The position numbers were made by a program, and so were the translations under genes. Positions 38,751-47,761 of a stretch of DNA of 64,000 nt are shown in pieces. The notes beneath the pieces are model-generated. The model did no database searches. It worked only from the letters and a program-made list of their open reading frames with translations, and was not told the DNA's origin. The stretch is from NCBI GenBank assembly GCA_009773665.1, contig WSYE01000003.1, positions 1 to 64,000 on the forward strand, read 5' to 3'. This DNA is from Desulfovibrionaceae bacterium. GTDB lineage: Bacteria > Desulfobacterota > Desulfovibrionia > Desulfovibrionales > Desulfovibrionaceae. The stretch's first letter is position 1. Each line of letters opens with the position of its first letter.

Positions 38751-39490
38751 GGTTTACCTGCAATGAATTTATCGTGTTGCACCCGATACGTCCCAGTGAA
38801 TCGGGTTGATTACAAGCTGATAAAGGGCCATAGTTACGAATCAAGGTCAAGAGCCATCAAAACTATACCGCATAAGTCCAGTTATGATGGCGATGTACCC
38901 AGGCAGGGCAGATGCACTAGCGTCTGTCTGAATTTCACAGCCCCTCTGGCCTGAACAACAAGACCATGCGCCTCAAGGACATTCTCCGCTCACCTCACCA
39001 CCCTCGAACCACATCATCCGTGTGCCTCTCCAGGCCCGTGGCGCCGGTACCCAAAGATTTGTCGAGCGGACATAATAAAAACGCCCCGTCCCAATGTCGG
39101 GACGAGGCGCGGTCGGAAGGCTGCTTCAAGAATCAAGTCCAGGAATTATGCGTTCCTTTTCCAAATTTTCCGTTCTGACTCTGAGATGCCGGTACTTGCA
39201 GTTGCCGGGGCAACAGGTTCCGGTAGCGTTCGGTGACGGTCACTCCGTCTGGTTTGCCGGGGCTTATGGGTATTATTCCCATGCTCTCTCGGCCTCTTGT
39301 TGCGCTACGCCTGTTGCCTGCCGGTCTGGTCATCCAACTTGCCCAATGGAACTCCCTCCGTTGAGGTTGCTCGAATCGCCAGCGACACACTCTTTAAGTA
39401 AGCAGTGAACGAGCGTTGTCCAGTGCCGGAAGATGTGCGAAGAACGCCGAAACGTGATGGCGAAAGAGCATAGTCACAGGAGGAACTGAC
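38751..39490. other. Long intergenic region with one minus-strand terminator
   Basis: 740 bases without a secure gene. A good minus-strand terminator lies at 39078-39112, which implies a short leftward transcript starting between about 39113 and 39490. The minus strand offers a 49-codon frame at 39133-39282 (GAGAG upstream of ATG), weakly supported. The left half (38751-39070) shows nothing. Confidence 0.45.
39078..39112 (-). terminator. Intrinsic terminator on the minus strand, no assigned gene
   Basis: Read on the minus strand, the stem CGCCTCGTCCCG / GGGACGGGGCG with a short loop is followed by TTTTTATTAT. No annotated gene feeds into it; see the finding on a possible small RNA or short gene. 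Confidence 0.75.
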
Positions 39491-39895
39491 ATGGAGATCA
39501 AGAAAGCCGGATCACAGGCATCTGCCGTAGGGCTCGCCGAACGGTATACCGGGGCAGTGCGGATCGACCCGCTGATCCTTGATGCACGCGACCCATCCCG
39601 TGTGACCGCCACCGTGGTCACTTTCGAGCCGGGCGCAAGGACCGTCTGGCACCGCCACCCCCTTGGCCAGACCCTTATCGTGACGGCTGGTTGCGGCCTG
39701 GTGCAACGCCTGGGCGGCCCTGTTGAAGTGATCCGTCCGGGGGACATGGTCTGGATTGAGCCTGGCGAAAAGCACTGGCACGGCGGAACCCCCACGACGG
39801 CCATGACCCATATAGCGGTGCAGGAGCAACTGGACGGCAAGACCGCCGACTGGCTGGAGATGGTCCCCGAGGAGGACTACCGCGCCCCGGCGTGA
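39491..39895 (+). CDS. Cupin domain protein
   Basis: A 134-residue single-domain cupin. The two cupin motifs are clear: [22 protein letters not shown] (metal-binding His pair) and [19 protein letters not shown], with a further His in AMTHIAVQE. It resembles the small cupins near carboxymuconolactone decarboxylase-type enzymes, but the substrate cannot be told. ATG 39491 has CAGGAGGAAC upstream. Confidence 0.88.
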   Translation: MEIKKAGSQASAVGLAERYTGAVRIDPLILDARDPSRVTATVVTFEPGARTVWHRHPLGQTLIVTAGCGLVQRLGGPVEVIRPGDMVWIEPGEKHWHGGTPTTAMTHIAVQEQLDGKTADWLEMVPEEDYRAPA

Positions 39896-40030
39896 CCGGG
39901 AGCCGTGTCACGGCCTGGCCAGGGCGCGAGTGAGGAAGCGCACGGACACACAATCCGAATCGGGATGGAGAAAGAGCTCACACGGGAAAAGGGCCTACAG
40001 CATTAAACTGCAAGCCCTTGATTTCCATCA

Positions 40031-40107
40031 TGGTGGTCCCGACAAGATTCGAACTTGTGGCCTACCGCTTAGGAGGCGGTCGCTCTATCCACCTGAGCTA
40101 CGGGACC
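40031..40107 (-). tRNA. tRNA-Arg (anticodon CCT)
   Basis: A full cloverleaf on the minus strand: acceptor GGTCCCG / CGGGACC, D-arm GCTC-AGGTGGATA-GAGC, anticodon stem CCGCC with loop containing CCT, T-arm with TTCGAAT, and an encoded CCA at 40033-40031. CCT reads AGG (Arg). Confidence 0.95.
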
Positions 40108-40361
40108 ATGCGCGAGGGCGTTCTTCATATAGAGCGCCCCGTCGAAGGTCAAGAGGGACGCGCAGGGACATGCTCAAGCGCCAGCCCGCAAGCGTCCCCT
40201 CCGTCTGCCTCCGCCCGGCATCACGCGACATTTCACCAAGTGCCCGTTTCGGGGTCGTGTCCCAGTACCCTTGAGCCTGGGCGGTTTACTTTCCGTTCAA
40301 GACGATTATAGTGCCGCCTCGCGGGTGTGTCGCAAGCCCCGCCCAACCCCAGGAGACCCCC

Positions 40362-41816
40362 ATGCCTCGCGCTCTTTCCGCACGCCTGATAGCCGCTTTC
40401 ACCATCGTCTGCGCGTTGTGCTGCCTGCTCTCGGCCGCGCCCGCACAGGCCCGCGTGAACCTTCCCGATTTCGCAGACCTGGCCGACAAGGCCGGGGCCG
40501 CCGTGGTCAACCTGAGCACCACGCGCGCCGTGAAAAACCAGGACAAGCTGCGCGAGTTCTTCAAGAACCACCCACGCAGCGGGCCGTTCGAGGAATTCTT
40601 CGACCAGTTCGAGCGCCAGTTCAAGGAAGACTCCCCCTCGCGCCGCCAGCGCTCCATGGGTTCCGGGTTCATCATCTCCAAGGATGGCTACATCGTCACC
40701 AACAACCACGTGGTTGAAGAGGCCGACGAGATAAAGGTCCAGCTGCGCGGCCAGGACAAGCCCCTCACCGCCAAGGTGGTCGGGCGCGACCCCGAGATCG
40801 ACCTGGCCGTGGTCAAGATCGACAACGGCGGGGACCTCCCCTTCCTGGAATTCGGCGACTCCGACGCCATGCGCGTGGGTTCCTGGGTCATGGCCATCGG
40901 CAACCCCTTCGGCTTGCAGAACACGGTCACGGCGGGAATCGTCAGCGCCAAGGGCCGGGTGATCGGGGCCGGCCCCTTCGACAACTTCATCCAGACCGAC
41001 GCCTCCATCAACCCCGGCAACTCCGGCGGTCCGCTCCTGGACCTGGACGGCAAGGTCATCGGCATCAACACGGCCATCATCGCCAGCGGCCAGGGCATAG
41101 GCTTCGCCATCCCCTCCAACACGGCCAAGGCCGTCATCGCCGACTTGCGCGACCAGAAGGAAGTCAAGCGCGGCTGGCTTGGCGTCTCCATCCAGGACGT
41201 GGACGAGAACACCGCCAAGGCGCTTGGCCTCCCCGACCCCAAAGGCGCGCTCATCACCACGGTGATGGAGGGCGAACCTGCGGCCAAGGCAGGTGTACTG
41301 GTGGGCGATGTGATCCTGGAAGTGGGCGGACAGCCCGTGAAGGACGCCAACGGACTGCTGCGCGCCATCGCCTCCAGCAAGCCCGGCGGCAAGGCCGAGT
41401 TGTCCGTGTGGCGCAAGGGCAAGTCCGTGAAGCTCACGGTGGTGCTCGGCCAGCGCGACACCGCCAAGCTGGGCCAGTCCCAGCCGGGCGGCCCTGGCTC
41501 CAAGGAGGAGGAACCGGCCCGCAACGAACTGGGTCTGGCGCTTCGCTCCCTGAAGTCCGAGGAGTCCCGCGCCCTGGGCGTGGCAGCAGGCAAGGGCCTG
41601 GTGGTCACGGAGATCGCCCCCGGCTCTCCCGCTGACGAGGCTGAGCTCAAGCCCGGCGACGTGATCCTGGAAGCCAACCAGAACCCGGTGAACTCTCTGG
41701 CGCAATTCAATGAAGTTCTGAGCCAGGACGCGCGCAAGAAGGGCGTGGTGCTGCTCCTGGTCAAACGCGGCCAGCAGACCCTGTTCCGCTCCGTGCCGCT
41801 GCCTGAAAAGAAATGA
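40362..41816 (+). CDS. DegP/DegQ-type periplasmic serine protease (Do family)
   Basis: A 484-residue HtrA protease/chaperone. It has a signal peptide (LIAAFTIVCALCCLLSAAPAQA), a trypsin-like domain with catalytic triad His in VTNNHVVEEA, Asp in EIDLAVVKI and Ser in NPGNSGGPLLD, and two PDZ domains (starting around RGWLGVSIQDV and NELGLALRSL). It degrades or refolds damaged envelope proteins. ATG 40362 lies eight bases after AGGAGA. The ispE start overlaps its stop (ATGA), an unusual pairing that implies co-translation. Confidence 0.95.
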   Translation: MPRALSARLIAAFTIVCALCCLLSAAPAQARVNLPDFADLADKAGAAVVNLSTTRAVKNQDKLREFFKNHPRSGPFEEFFDQFERQFKEDSPSRRQRSMGSGFIISKDGYIVTNNHVVEEADEIKVQLRGQDKPLTAKVVGRDPEIDLAVVKIDNGGDLPFLEFGDSDAMRVGSWVMAIGNPFGLQNTVTAGIVSAKGRVIGAGPFDNFIQTDASINPGNSGGPLLDLDGKVIGINTAIIASGQGIGFAIPSNTAKAVIADLRDQKEVKRGWLGVSIQDVDENTAKALGLPDPKGALITTVMEGEPAAKAGVLVGDVILEVGGQPVKDANGLLRAIASSKPGGKAELSVWRKGKSVKLTVVLGQRDTAKLGQSQPGGPGSKEEEPARNELGLALRSLKSEESRALGVAAGKGLVVTEIAPGSPADEAELKPGDVILEANQNPVNSLAQFNEVLSQDARKKGVVLLLVKRGQQTLFRSVPLPEKK

Positions 41817-42694
41817 GCCAAACGCTGCGCGCAACACTTCGCATTGGCTGCAAGGTCAACCTGTTTCTGGAGATCACCGGGGTCCGCGAGAACGGTTACC
41901 ACGAACTGGAGTCGCTCTTTCATCCCGTGTCCGAGCCGCACGACGTCCTGGAACTGGACCGGGCGGACGACGCACCGGGGCTGATCCTGACCTGTTCGGA
42001 CAAGGCCCTGGAGAGCCCGTCCAACTTGGTGGCCAAGGCCTACGAGGCCTTCGCGGCGCAATCGGACTGGCGACCTGGGCTTCGGGCGCACCTGAGCAAG
42101 TCCATCCCCTCGGGGGCGGGGCTTGGCGGCGGCAGCGCGGACGCGGCGGCTCTTCTGGGCTGGCTGAACGCCAACGCGGGGGACAAGGCGCTGACCGCCC
42201 CGACACTTTCCGAGCTGGCCGCAAAACTGGGCGCGGACGTCCCCTTTTTCCTATTGAACCATCCGGCCTGGGCCACGGGAATAGGGGAAATACTTGAGCC
42301 TGCGCAGTGCAATCTGACGGGGTTGACCATGCTTGTGGCCGTGCCTTCCGAGCGGGTCAACACGGCTTGGGCCTACGCCGCGTGGGACCGGCTCCACGCA
42401 GTCCAAGCGGGCAAAGGGCCGACGCCCCCCTTGACAAGACTCTGTCCGGCGACTATGCGGCCTTTTTGCGTTTCCGGCACGTTCACAGCCAACAGCTTCG
42501 AGCCTGTCGTGTTCAATCACACTCCGGCGGTCCGGCTCCTTAAGGAACGGCTGCTGGCTCTGGGCGCGGCGGCTGCGGGCATGAGCGGATCGGGATCGGC
42601 GGTATTCGGAATCTTCCGGCATGCCGCCTGGGCGGACGCCGCAGCTTCGGTCCTCGAAGGACCTGATACGGCGGTCTTTTCTGCGCGTCTGTAA
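41813..42694 (+). CDS. ispE: 4-diphosphocytidyl-2-C-methyl-D-erythritol kinase
   Basis: GHMP kinase of the non-mevalonate isoprenoid pathway, 293 residues. It has the family start KVNLFLEITGVRENGYHELESLF, the ATP loop SIPSGAGLGGGSADAAALL near residue 95, LAAKLGADVPFFL, and the C-terminal glycine loop AAGMSGSGSAVFGIF. The ATG overlaps the upstream protease stop. tRNA-Gln and prs follow, the order commonly seen in Desulfovibrio. Confidence 0.96.
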   Translation: MSQTLRATLRIGCKVNLFLEITGVRENGYHELESLFHPVSEPHDVLELDRADDAPGLILTCSDKALESPSNLVAKAYEAFAAQSDWRPGLRAHLSKSIPSGAGLGGGSADAAALLGWLNANAGDKALTAPTLSELAAKLGADVPFFLLNHPAWATGIGEILEPAQCNLTGLTMLVAVPSERVNTAWAYAAWDRLHAVQAGKGPTPPLTRLCPATMRPFCVSGTFTANSFEPVVFNHTPAVRLLKERLLALGAAAAGMSGSGSAVFGIFRHAAWADAAASVLEGPDTAVFSARL

Positions 42695-42707
42695 AGTTTT
42701 TTTTTGT

Positions 42708-42784
42708 TGGGGAGTCGCCAAGTTGGTTAAGGCACGGGGTTTTGGTCCCCGCATTCGAGGGTTCGAGTCCTTCCTCCCCAGCCA
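42708..42784 (+). tRNA. tRNA-Gln (anticodon TTG)
   Basis: Cloverleaf with acceptor TGGGGAG / CTCCCCA, D-arm GCC-AAGTTGGTTAA-GGC, anticodon stem CGGGG / CCCCG around a loop with TTG, T-arm GAGGG-TTCGAGT-CCTTC, discriminator G and encoded CCA. TTG reads CAA (Gln). Confidence 0.96.
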
Positions 42785-42805
42785 CTTTTTTCATACGGGA
42801 CACCT

Positions 42806-43762
42806 ATGGCAACCCATGGTGATTTGAAGATTCTCACCGGCAACGCAAACCCGGAACTGGCCAGAGCCATCTGCGATCATCTGGGCTGCACCCTGCTGCC
42901 CTCCATGGTCAGCAAGTTCTCCGACGGCGAGATCCGGGTCGAGATCGGAGCCAACGTTCGCGGTTCGGACGTTTTCGTCATTCAGCCCACGTCCAATCCG
43001 GTGAACTTCCACCTGATGGAACTGTGCCTGATCCTGGACGCTCTCAAGCGCGCCAGCGCCTCGCGCGTGACCGCCGTGGTGCCCTACTACGGTTATTCCC
43101 GCCAGGACCGCAAAGTGGTGCCGCGCGCGCCCATAAGCGCCAAGCTGGTGGCGGACTTCCTCCAGGTGGCTGGCATGCACCGCCTGCTCACCGTGGACCT
43201 GCACGCGGGTCAGATCCAGGGTTTCTTTAACGGTCCCGTGGACAATCTGTACGCTTCGGGCATCCTGGCCGAGTATGTGGGCTCCACCGTCCAGGGTGAG
43301 CTCACCGTGGTGTCCCCCGACGCAGGCGGCGTGGAGCGCGCCCGCAGCTTCGCCAAGCGCCTGGGCTGCGGTCTGGCCATCGTGGACAAGCGCCGCGACG
43401 CCCCCAACCAGGCCAAGGCCATGCACGTCATCGGCAACGTGGAAGGCAAGACCTGCGTGCTGGTGGACGACATGATCGACACCGCCGGCACCATGGTCCA
43501 GGGCGCACACGTGCTCCTGGAGAACGGCGCCAAGGAAGTGATGGCCTGCGTCACCCACCCGGTGCTTTCAGGTCCTGCCATTGAGCGGCTGTGCAACTCG
43601 CCCTTCTCCCAGGTGCTGGTGACCAACACCATCCCGTTAAGCCCTGAGGGAATGTCCTGCCCGAAAATCAAGGTGTTGTCCGTGGCCGGGCTGCTGGCCA
43701 AGGCCATCCACAACATCCACACCGAATCTTCGGTGAGCGTCCTCTTTAACAAGATCAGCTAG
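42806..43762 (+). CDS. prs: Ribose-phosphate pyrophosphokinase (PRPP synthase)
   Basis: Makes PRPP from ribose 5-phosphate and ATP. At 318 residues it is a class I enzyme. Marks include [51 protein letters not shown] with the flexible-loop residues, [19 protein letters not shown] with the catalytic His, and the PRPP-binding loop [13 protein letters not shown]. tRNA-Gln ends 21 bases upstream and rplY starts 34 bases downstream. Confidence 0.98.
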   Translation: MATHGDLKILTGNANPELARAICDHLGCTLLPSMVSKFSDGEIRVEIGANVRGSDVFVIQPTSNPVNFHLMELCLILDALKRASASRVTAVVPYYGYSRQDRKVVPRAPISAKLVADFLQVAGMHRLLTVDLHAGQIQGFFNGPVDNLYASGILAEYVGSTVQGELTVVSPDAGGVERARSFAKRLGCGLAIVDKRRDAPNQAKAMHVIGNVEGKTCVLVDDMIDTAGTMVQGAHVLLENGAKEVMACVTHPVLSGPAIERLCNSPFSQVLVTNTIPLSPEGMSCPKIKVLSVAGLLAKAIHNIHTESSVSVLFNKIS

Positions 43763-43796
43763 TCCTCGACGCGAGGCTACACCAAGGAGATATCCC

Positions 43797-44396
43797 ATGA
43801 AGGAACAACTCAGCCTCAACGTGCAGGCACGCGCCGAGAGAGGCAAAGGCCCCAACCGCCGTCTGCGCGAGCAGAAACTTGTCCCCGGCGTCTACTATGA
43901 CGACAAGGGCCTGAACATCCCCGTGGTGGTGGCCGACCTGCCCTTCCGCAAGATCCTCCAGAAGGTCGGCAAGTCTCACGTGTTCGACCTGAACATTGAG
44001 ATGGACGGCAAGGTCGTCACCCATCCCAGCCTGATCTGGGTTGTGCAGAACCACCCCTGGAAGAACCAGGTGGACCACGTCGACTTCTACGGCGTCGATC
44101 CCACCAAGCCCATCCACGTCAGCGTGGCCATCGAGATCGTGGGCAAGGCCAAGGGCGTCACCGTGGGCGGCAAGATGGAGATCTACCGCGAGGCCATGGA
44201 AGTGGTGTGTCTGCCCGCCGCCATCCCCCACAAGATCGTCATCGACGTGACAGAGCTGGCCATCAACCAGCACATCAACGTCAAGGACGTGATCATGCCC
44301 GAAGGCGTCAAGGCCGTGTACGAGCAGTCCTACGCCATCGTCGGCGTCATCAACCCGGCTGCCGAAGTCGCCGAGGAAGAAGCCAAGGCCAAATAG
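43797..44396 (+). CDS. rplY: 50S ribosomal protein L25, long (CTC) form
   Basis: A 199-residue L25/TL5/CTC protein that binds 5S rRNA. The N-terminal L25 domain (AERGKGPNRRLREQKLVPGVYY) is followed by the C-terminal beta domain (NPAAEVAEEEAKAK tail). AAGGAG lies nine bases before ATG 43797. A strong terminator follows, so it ends the prs-rplY transcript. Confidence 0.95.
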   Translation: MKEQLSLNVQARAERGKGPNRRLREQKLVPGVYYDDKGLNIPVVVADLPFRKILQKVGKSHVFDLNIEMDGKVVTHPSLIWVVQNHPWKNQVDHVDFYGVDPTKPIHVSVAIEIVGKAKGVTVGGKMEIYREAMEVVCLPAAIPHKIVIDVTELAINQHINVKDVIMPEGVKAVYEQSYAIVGVINPAAEVAEEEAKAK

Positions 44397-44420
44397 CCTT
44401 TGGCACACTCCCGCTCCCAT

Positions 44421-44456
44421 GCCGGGGCTGTCCTTTGGGCGGCCCCGGCTTTTTTG
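44421..44456 (+). terminator. Intrinsic terminator after rplY
   Basis: Stem GCCGGGGC / GCCCCGGC with a 13-base loop, followed by a run of six T. Confidence 0.92.
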
Positions 44457-44627
44457 TTGCCGAACCGACAGCCTCCGCCAACGGTTTTATGGAGAAATGG
44501 ACTCGCAAACCGGCAGCCGCCCTGTAACTTTGTCCCCGCGCATCGCCTCCCCTTCTCAGGCCGCACATTCACGGACTGCATGGAATCTTCGCTTGACTAC
44601 CAAGGCATTCAGCATCATGAGGCTCCG

Positions 44628-45830
44628 ATGAAATATCTGACCTCGCGCATTGGGAAGGCCCTCTGCTTCGTCACCGCCAGTTACGTCTGCCTGATCCTGC
44701 TGGCGGCGGCCATCTTCCATGCCCCCTGGGGCCTTCTGGAAATGCTGCCGGAAGCCAAACGCGACCAGTTGATCTCCACGGGCGTGGTGTCGGCGAACTC
44801 GCATCCGCTGTACCGCGAATGGCTGATGGGCTTCGTGCGCGCACCCAACGAACCGCGAAACCCGGTCTACACAATGGACTCCTACCTGGCCTATGGAGAA
44901 ACCGTCCACGCCACCTCGGACGACATCGCAAGCGACTTCCTGGGATTCGCCAACGCAATCCTGCCGAGCCAGGCACGGCTTCTTTTCGTGGGCGATTCGT
45001 TCTGCAACGGCGCTTCAGCCGGGAGCCGCCTGTCCCCTCCGGCCGTCTATTCCCGCATCACCGGAACCCCGGTCTACAGCGGCAGCAACGGCGGATACAG
45101 CCTGAACCACTATGTCCGCATCATTGACAAACTCACGCAGGGTTTGCCTGAAGACCAGCGCTTCACAGGCCGGGACGTGGTCGTGCTCGTCTATCTCGGC
45201 AACGACCTCACCTCGGACATGACTCTGTATTCCCTTCGCAAGCAGTATTCGCAGGACGCCCTGTCCTGGCAGCTGCGCCTTGGCCCTCTTAGGGCCTGGG
45301 GAAAGTACCTGCTGAGCACCTACGGCGTGCGCCCCGCCTTTGCCGCGCCCGCCGGGGCCTACGCCCCGGTCCCCATGGCCTGCCAGACTCCCGGCAACTT
45401 GCCCGTTGCCTGGCATCCCGGATACGCCACGTACCTCATCGAGGAGAACCAAGAGATCCAAATTCCCCTGGCCTTGAATTTTGTGGACAAGATGGCCGCG
45501 CTCAGGGCGAGAGGCCTGAACATCAAGATTGTGCTGATTCCGGCTTCACCAATGCTTCTGGCACGGGACGTGGACTACTCGTTGGTTCAGCCAGGCAGCC
45601 GCATGGCCCAGGACCTCCCGACGATCGCCCAATCCCTGGAGCGGGTCCGGGGCATCGCGTTGGAGGCCTTCACCCGCCACGGCTTCGAGGTGCTGGACCT
45701 TGCACCGATCCTCGCGGCATCACCTGAGCGTTGCCTCTACTATCAGCCTGGGGACACCCATTGCACCGCCCTGGGGTACGAAGCCGTCGGTCAGGCCATT
45801 GCCGCGAGATGGCCCGACCTGGGGAAATAG
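44628..45830 (+). CDS. SGNH-hydrolase-like (AlgX/AlgJ-type) membrane-anchored protein
   Basis: A 400-residue protein with one N-terminal membrane anchor (residues 12-32) and an SGNH-type domain outside the membrane. The block-I serine is in LLFVGDSFCNG near residue 128, a block-III Asn in VYLGNDLTSD, and the block-V Asp/His pair in PGDTHCTALGYEAVG near the end. Relatives acetylate or de-acetylate exopolysaccharides (AlgX/AlgJ) or are lipases; which applies is unknown. ATG 44628 with GAGG upstream is preferred over the long frame from 44400, which overlaps the rplY terminator. It interrupts the usual rplY-pth neighbourhood. Confidence 0.75.
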   Translation: MKYLTSRIGKALCFVTASYVCLILLAAAIFHAPWGLLEMLPEAKRDQLISTGVVSANSHPLYREWLMGFVRAPNEPRNPVYTMDSYLAYGETVHATSDDIASDFLGFANAILPSQARLLFVGDSFCNGASAGSRLSPPAVYSRITGTPVYSGSNGGYSLNHYVRIIDKLTQGLPEDQRFTGRDVVVLVYLGNDLTSDMTLYSLRKQYSQDALSWQLRLGPLRAWGKYLLSTYGVRPAFAAPAGAYAPVPMACQTPGNLPVAWHPGYATYLIEENQEIQIPLALNFVDKMAALRARGLNIKIVLIPASPMLLARDVDYSLVQPGSRMAQDLPTIAQSLERVRGIALEAFTRHGFEVLDLAPILAASPERCLYYQPGDTHCTALGYEAVGQAIAARWPDLGK

Positions 45831-46006
45831 CCCACCTGCCAGACTTCTCCCCGGTGTCGCGTCCCCCCTCCCGAAGACATGACATGCCACGCTTGCGGGC
45901 CGCCTGAGCGAACTCCTCCCGTGCGTGCTGATTGCCAGCAGCCCCTTGCTGGGGTAAGGTACTTTTTTAACGCTCGAAGCCATACCCTCTCCTACCCGCG
46001 CATATC

Positions 46007-46627
46007 ATGAATACACCCTCTGTCCGCAAGATGCTCATTGCAGGCCTTGGCAACCCCGGTCCCAAGTACGCCCGCAACCGTCACAACTACGGGTTCATGT
46101 CCGTGGACGCCCTGCTGGACGCCGGGACCTCGCGCCCGCTTTCCATGGGCAAGGACGGCGAGCTCCACGCCCTGCGCCTGCCAGGCATTGAGGGCGAGCT
46201 GCTGGCGCTCAAGCCCCAGACCTTCATGAACCTCTCCGGCAGGGCCGTGGCCCAGGTGCTGCGTTTCTACAAGCTGGAGGTGGCGGACCTTATCGTGCTG
46301 CACGACGAGCTGGATATTCCGCTGGGGCGCTTGCGACTGAAAATGGGCGGAGGACTGGCCGGACACAACGGCCTTAAATCCATCGCGGCCGAGACCGGTT
46401 CGCAGGATTTCGCCAGACTGCGCCTGGGCATCGGCCGCCCCGAGGGGAAAATGGACGTGGCCAGCTACGTGTTGCAGGATTTCCGCTCCGAAGAACAGGG
46501 CATCGTGGCCAAGGTGCTGCCCGCGTCCGTGGCCGCCGTGCGGCTGTATCTGGCCCAGGGCCTGGACGCGGCCATGCGCGAGACTGGGCAGTTCAACGCA
46601 TGCCCCAAACCGGACGCGCAAGGGTAG
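46007..46627 (+). CDS. pth: Peptidyl-tRNA hydrolase
   Basis: Releases tRNA from stalled peptidyl-tRNA. The 206-residue protein has IAGLGNPGPKYARNRHNYGF with the catalytic His in RHN, LALKPQTFMNLSG, VLHDELDIPLGRLRLKMGGGLAGHNGLKSI with the second conserved His, and DFARLRLGIGRPEG. ATG 46007 is the only good start in the area. It follows a 176-base gap with a weak hairpin (45932-45955) and T-tract that may end the SGNH transcript. Confidence 0.96.
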   Translation: MNTPSVRKMLIAGLGNPGPKYARNRHNYGFMSVDALLDAGTSRPLSMGKDGELHALRLPGIEGELLALKPQTFMNLSGRAVAQVLRFYKLEVADLIVLHDELDIPLGRLRLKMGGGLAGHNGLKSIAAETGSQDFARLRLGIGRPEGKMDVASYVLQDFRSEEQGIVAKVLPASVAAVRLYLAQGLDAAMRETGQFNACPKPDAQG

Positions 46628-46791
46628 ACTCTTTGGTGTACTTGGGGTAACAAGTCAACCGTGCCGTAACACGTCCTCGCCAGTGCGCGGTTCGCTGCAC
46701 TCCGGGCCCCGAGTTTCAGACCGGCCCGGTTCCGGCGGACAGATCCCCGCGTCCACGCTGGCCGCCCTTCACAGCAAGGAGTATCTCCCAA

Positions 46792-47304
46792 GTGTTTTCA
46801 CTGGATGAGTTGGTTGTCTATCCGGCCCAGGGCGTGGGCAAAGTCGAGCGCATCGAGTCCCAGACCGTTGGCGGGCAATTGGTTAATTTTTACATTGTCC
46901 GCATCCTGACCAACAACGTGACCCTGATGGTGCCGGTGATGAACGCCTCCAACGTGGGCCTGCGCCACGTCTGCCCTGCGGAAGAAGCCACGCAGATCAT
47001 GGAATCGCTCAAGGACCGCTCCACCTTCACCGGCTACACCGGCCAGAACTGGAACCGACGTTACCGCGAATATTCCGAAAAGCTCAAAAGCGGCGACCTG
47101 GCCGACGTGGCATACGTTCTGAAGGAACTGCTGCTCATCGGCGGCGGCAAGGAACTTTCCTTCGGTGAGCGCCGCCTGCTGGAGCAGGCCACCGGACTTT
47201 TGACCCTGGAAGTGGCCTACGCGCTGAACATCCCCCAGGACGACGTCAAGAACGAGATCAACACCCTTTTCGAGGACGTCTTGAAGCCCAAGACCCCCGA
47301 ATGA
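46792..47304 (+). CDS. CarD family transcription regulator
   Basis: A 170-residue CarD/CdnL-type protein that binds the RNA polymerase beta subunit and stabilises open complexes, often at rRNA promoters. The N-terminal Tudor-like domain is FSLDELVVYPAQGVGKVERIES with YIVRILTNNVTLMVPV, and the C-terminal part is helical (EKLKSGDLADVAYVLKELLL; SFGERRLLEQATGLL). The start is GTG 46792 with AAGGAG ten bases upstream. Its place between pth and rho is typical for Desulfovibrio. Confidence 0.95.
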   Translation: MFSLDELVVYPAQGVGKVERIESQTVGGQLVNFYIVRILTNNVTLMVPVMNASNVGLRHVCPAEEATQIMESLKDRSTFTGYTGQNWNRRYREYSEKLKSGDLADVAYVLKELLLIGGGKELSFGERRLLEQATGLLTLEVAYALNIPQDDVKNEINTLFEDVLKPKTPE

Positions 47305-47761
47305 TGCCCACTGGAGCCACTTTTTTTCGGACCTCCCGGCCTCGCCCTTGACACCACTTCAAAATGAGATATGGAGCCATTGGGCAAGCCATTGATTCAA
47401 CCACGCCACTTTTCGTCGCAAACCACCAGCAAAGCGTTGTATGCACTGAAGCAGAAAACAGTCTTTGCGACGTGTCGCGTCTGACGGCCCAGTCGGTTGT
47501 GTTGCATTAAAACGGTAATTCGTGAGACAAGGCAAAGTTGTTAGGCCGCGTTGTACGCCATCCGGCGAGTCTCCAGGCTTGCCGCAGGAGCCAGACGATC
47601 CCCCGACAATGTATCGCGTTCGTCTTCCGGCGAGTTACCATGCCCAAAACCGTGATTATTCCCCATTGCGTCGAAATTACTGACGCACCGACACCGCCTA
47701 CCGGGCCATGTGCCCAGGCGCAAACCCTCCAGCCTTCGTCATCATCCTCACGGAGTCCTCG
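47305..47761 (+). other. Long intergenic/leader region upstream of rho
   Basis: 457 bases between carD and rho with no convincing gene. It contains a promoter-like pair at 47348-47375 and is less GC-rich than the genes around it. A long leader would fit the known self-regulation of rho in other bacteria, but no specific structure was identified. Confidence 0.45.
47348..47375 (+). promoter_or_regulatory. Candidate rho promoter
   Basis: TTGACA (47348-47353), a 16-base spacer and TATGGA (47370-47375). The -35 box is perfect, the -10 is weak. It would give an mRNA leader of about 380 bases. Confidence 0.4.

Noticed and set aside
39133-39390. 85-codon minus-strand frame as a secure gene
   Set aside because: The longer start has no ribosome site and nothing is recognised in it; kept only as part of a possible small transcript.
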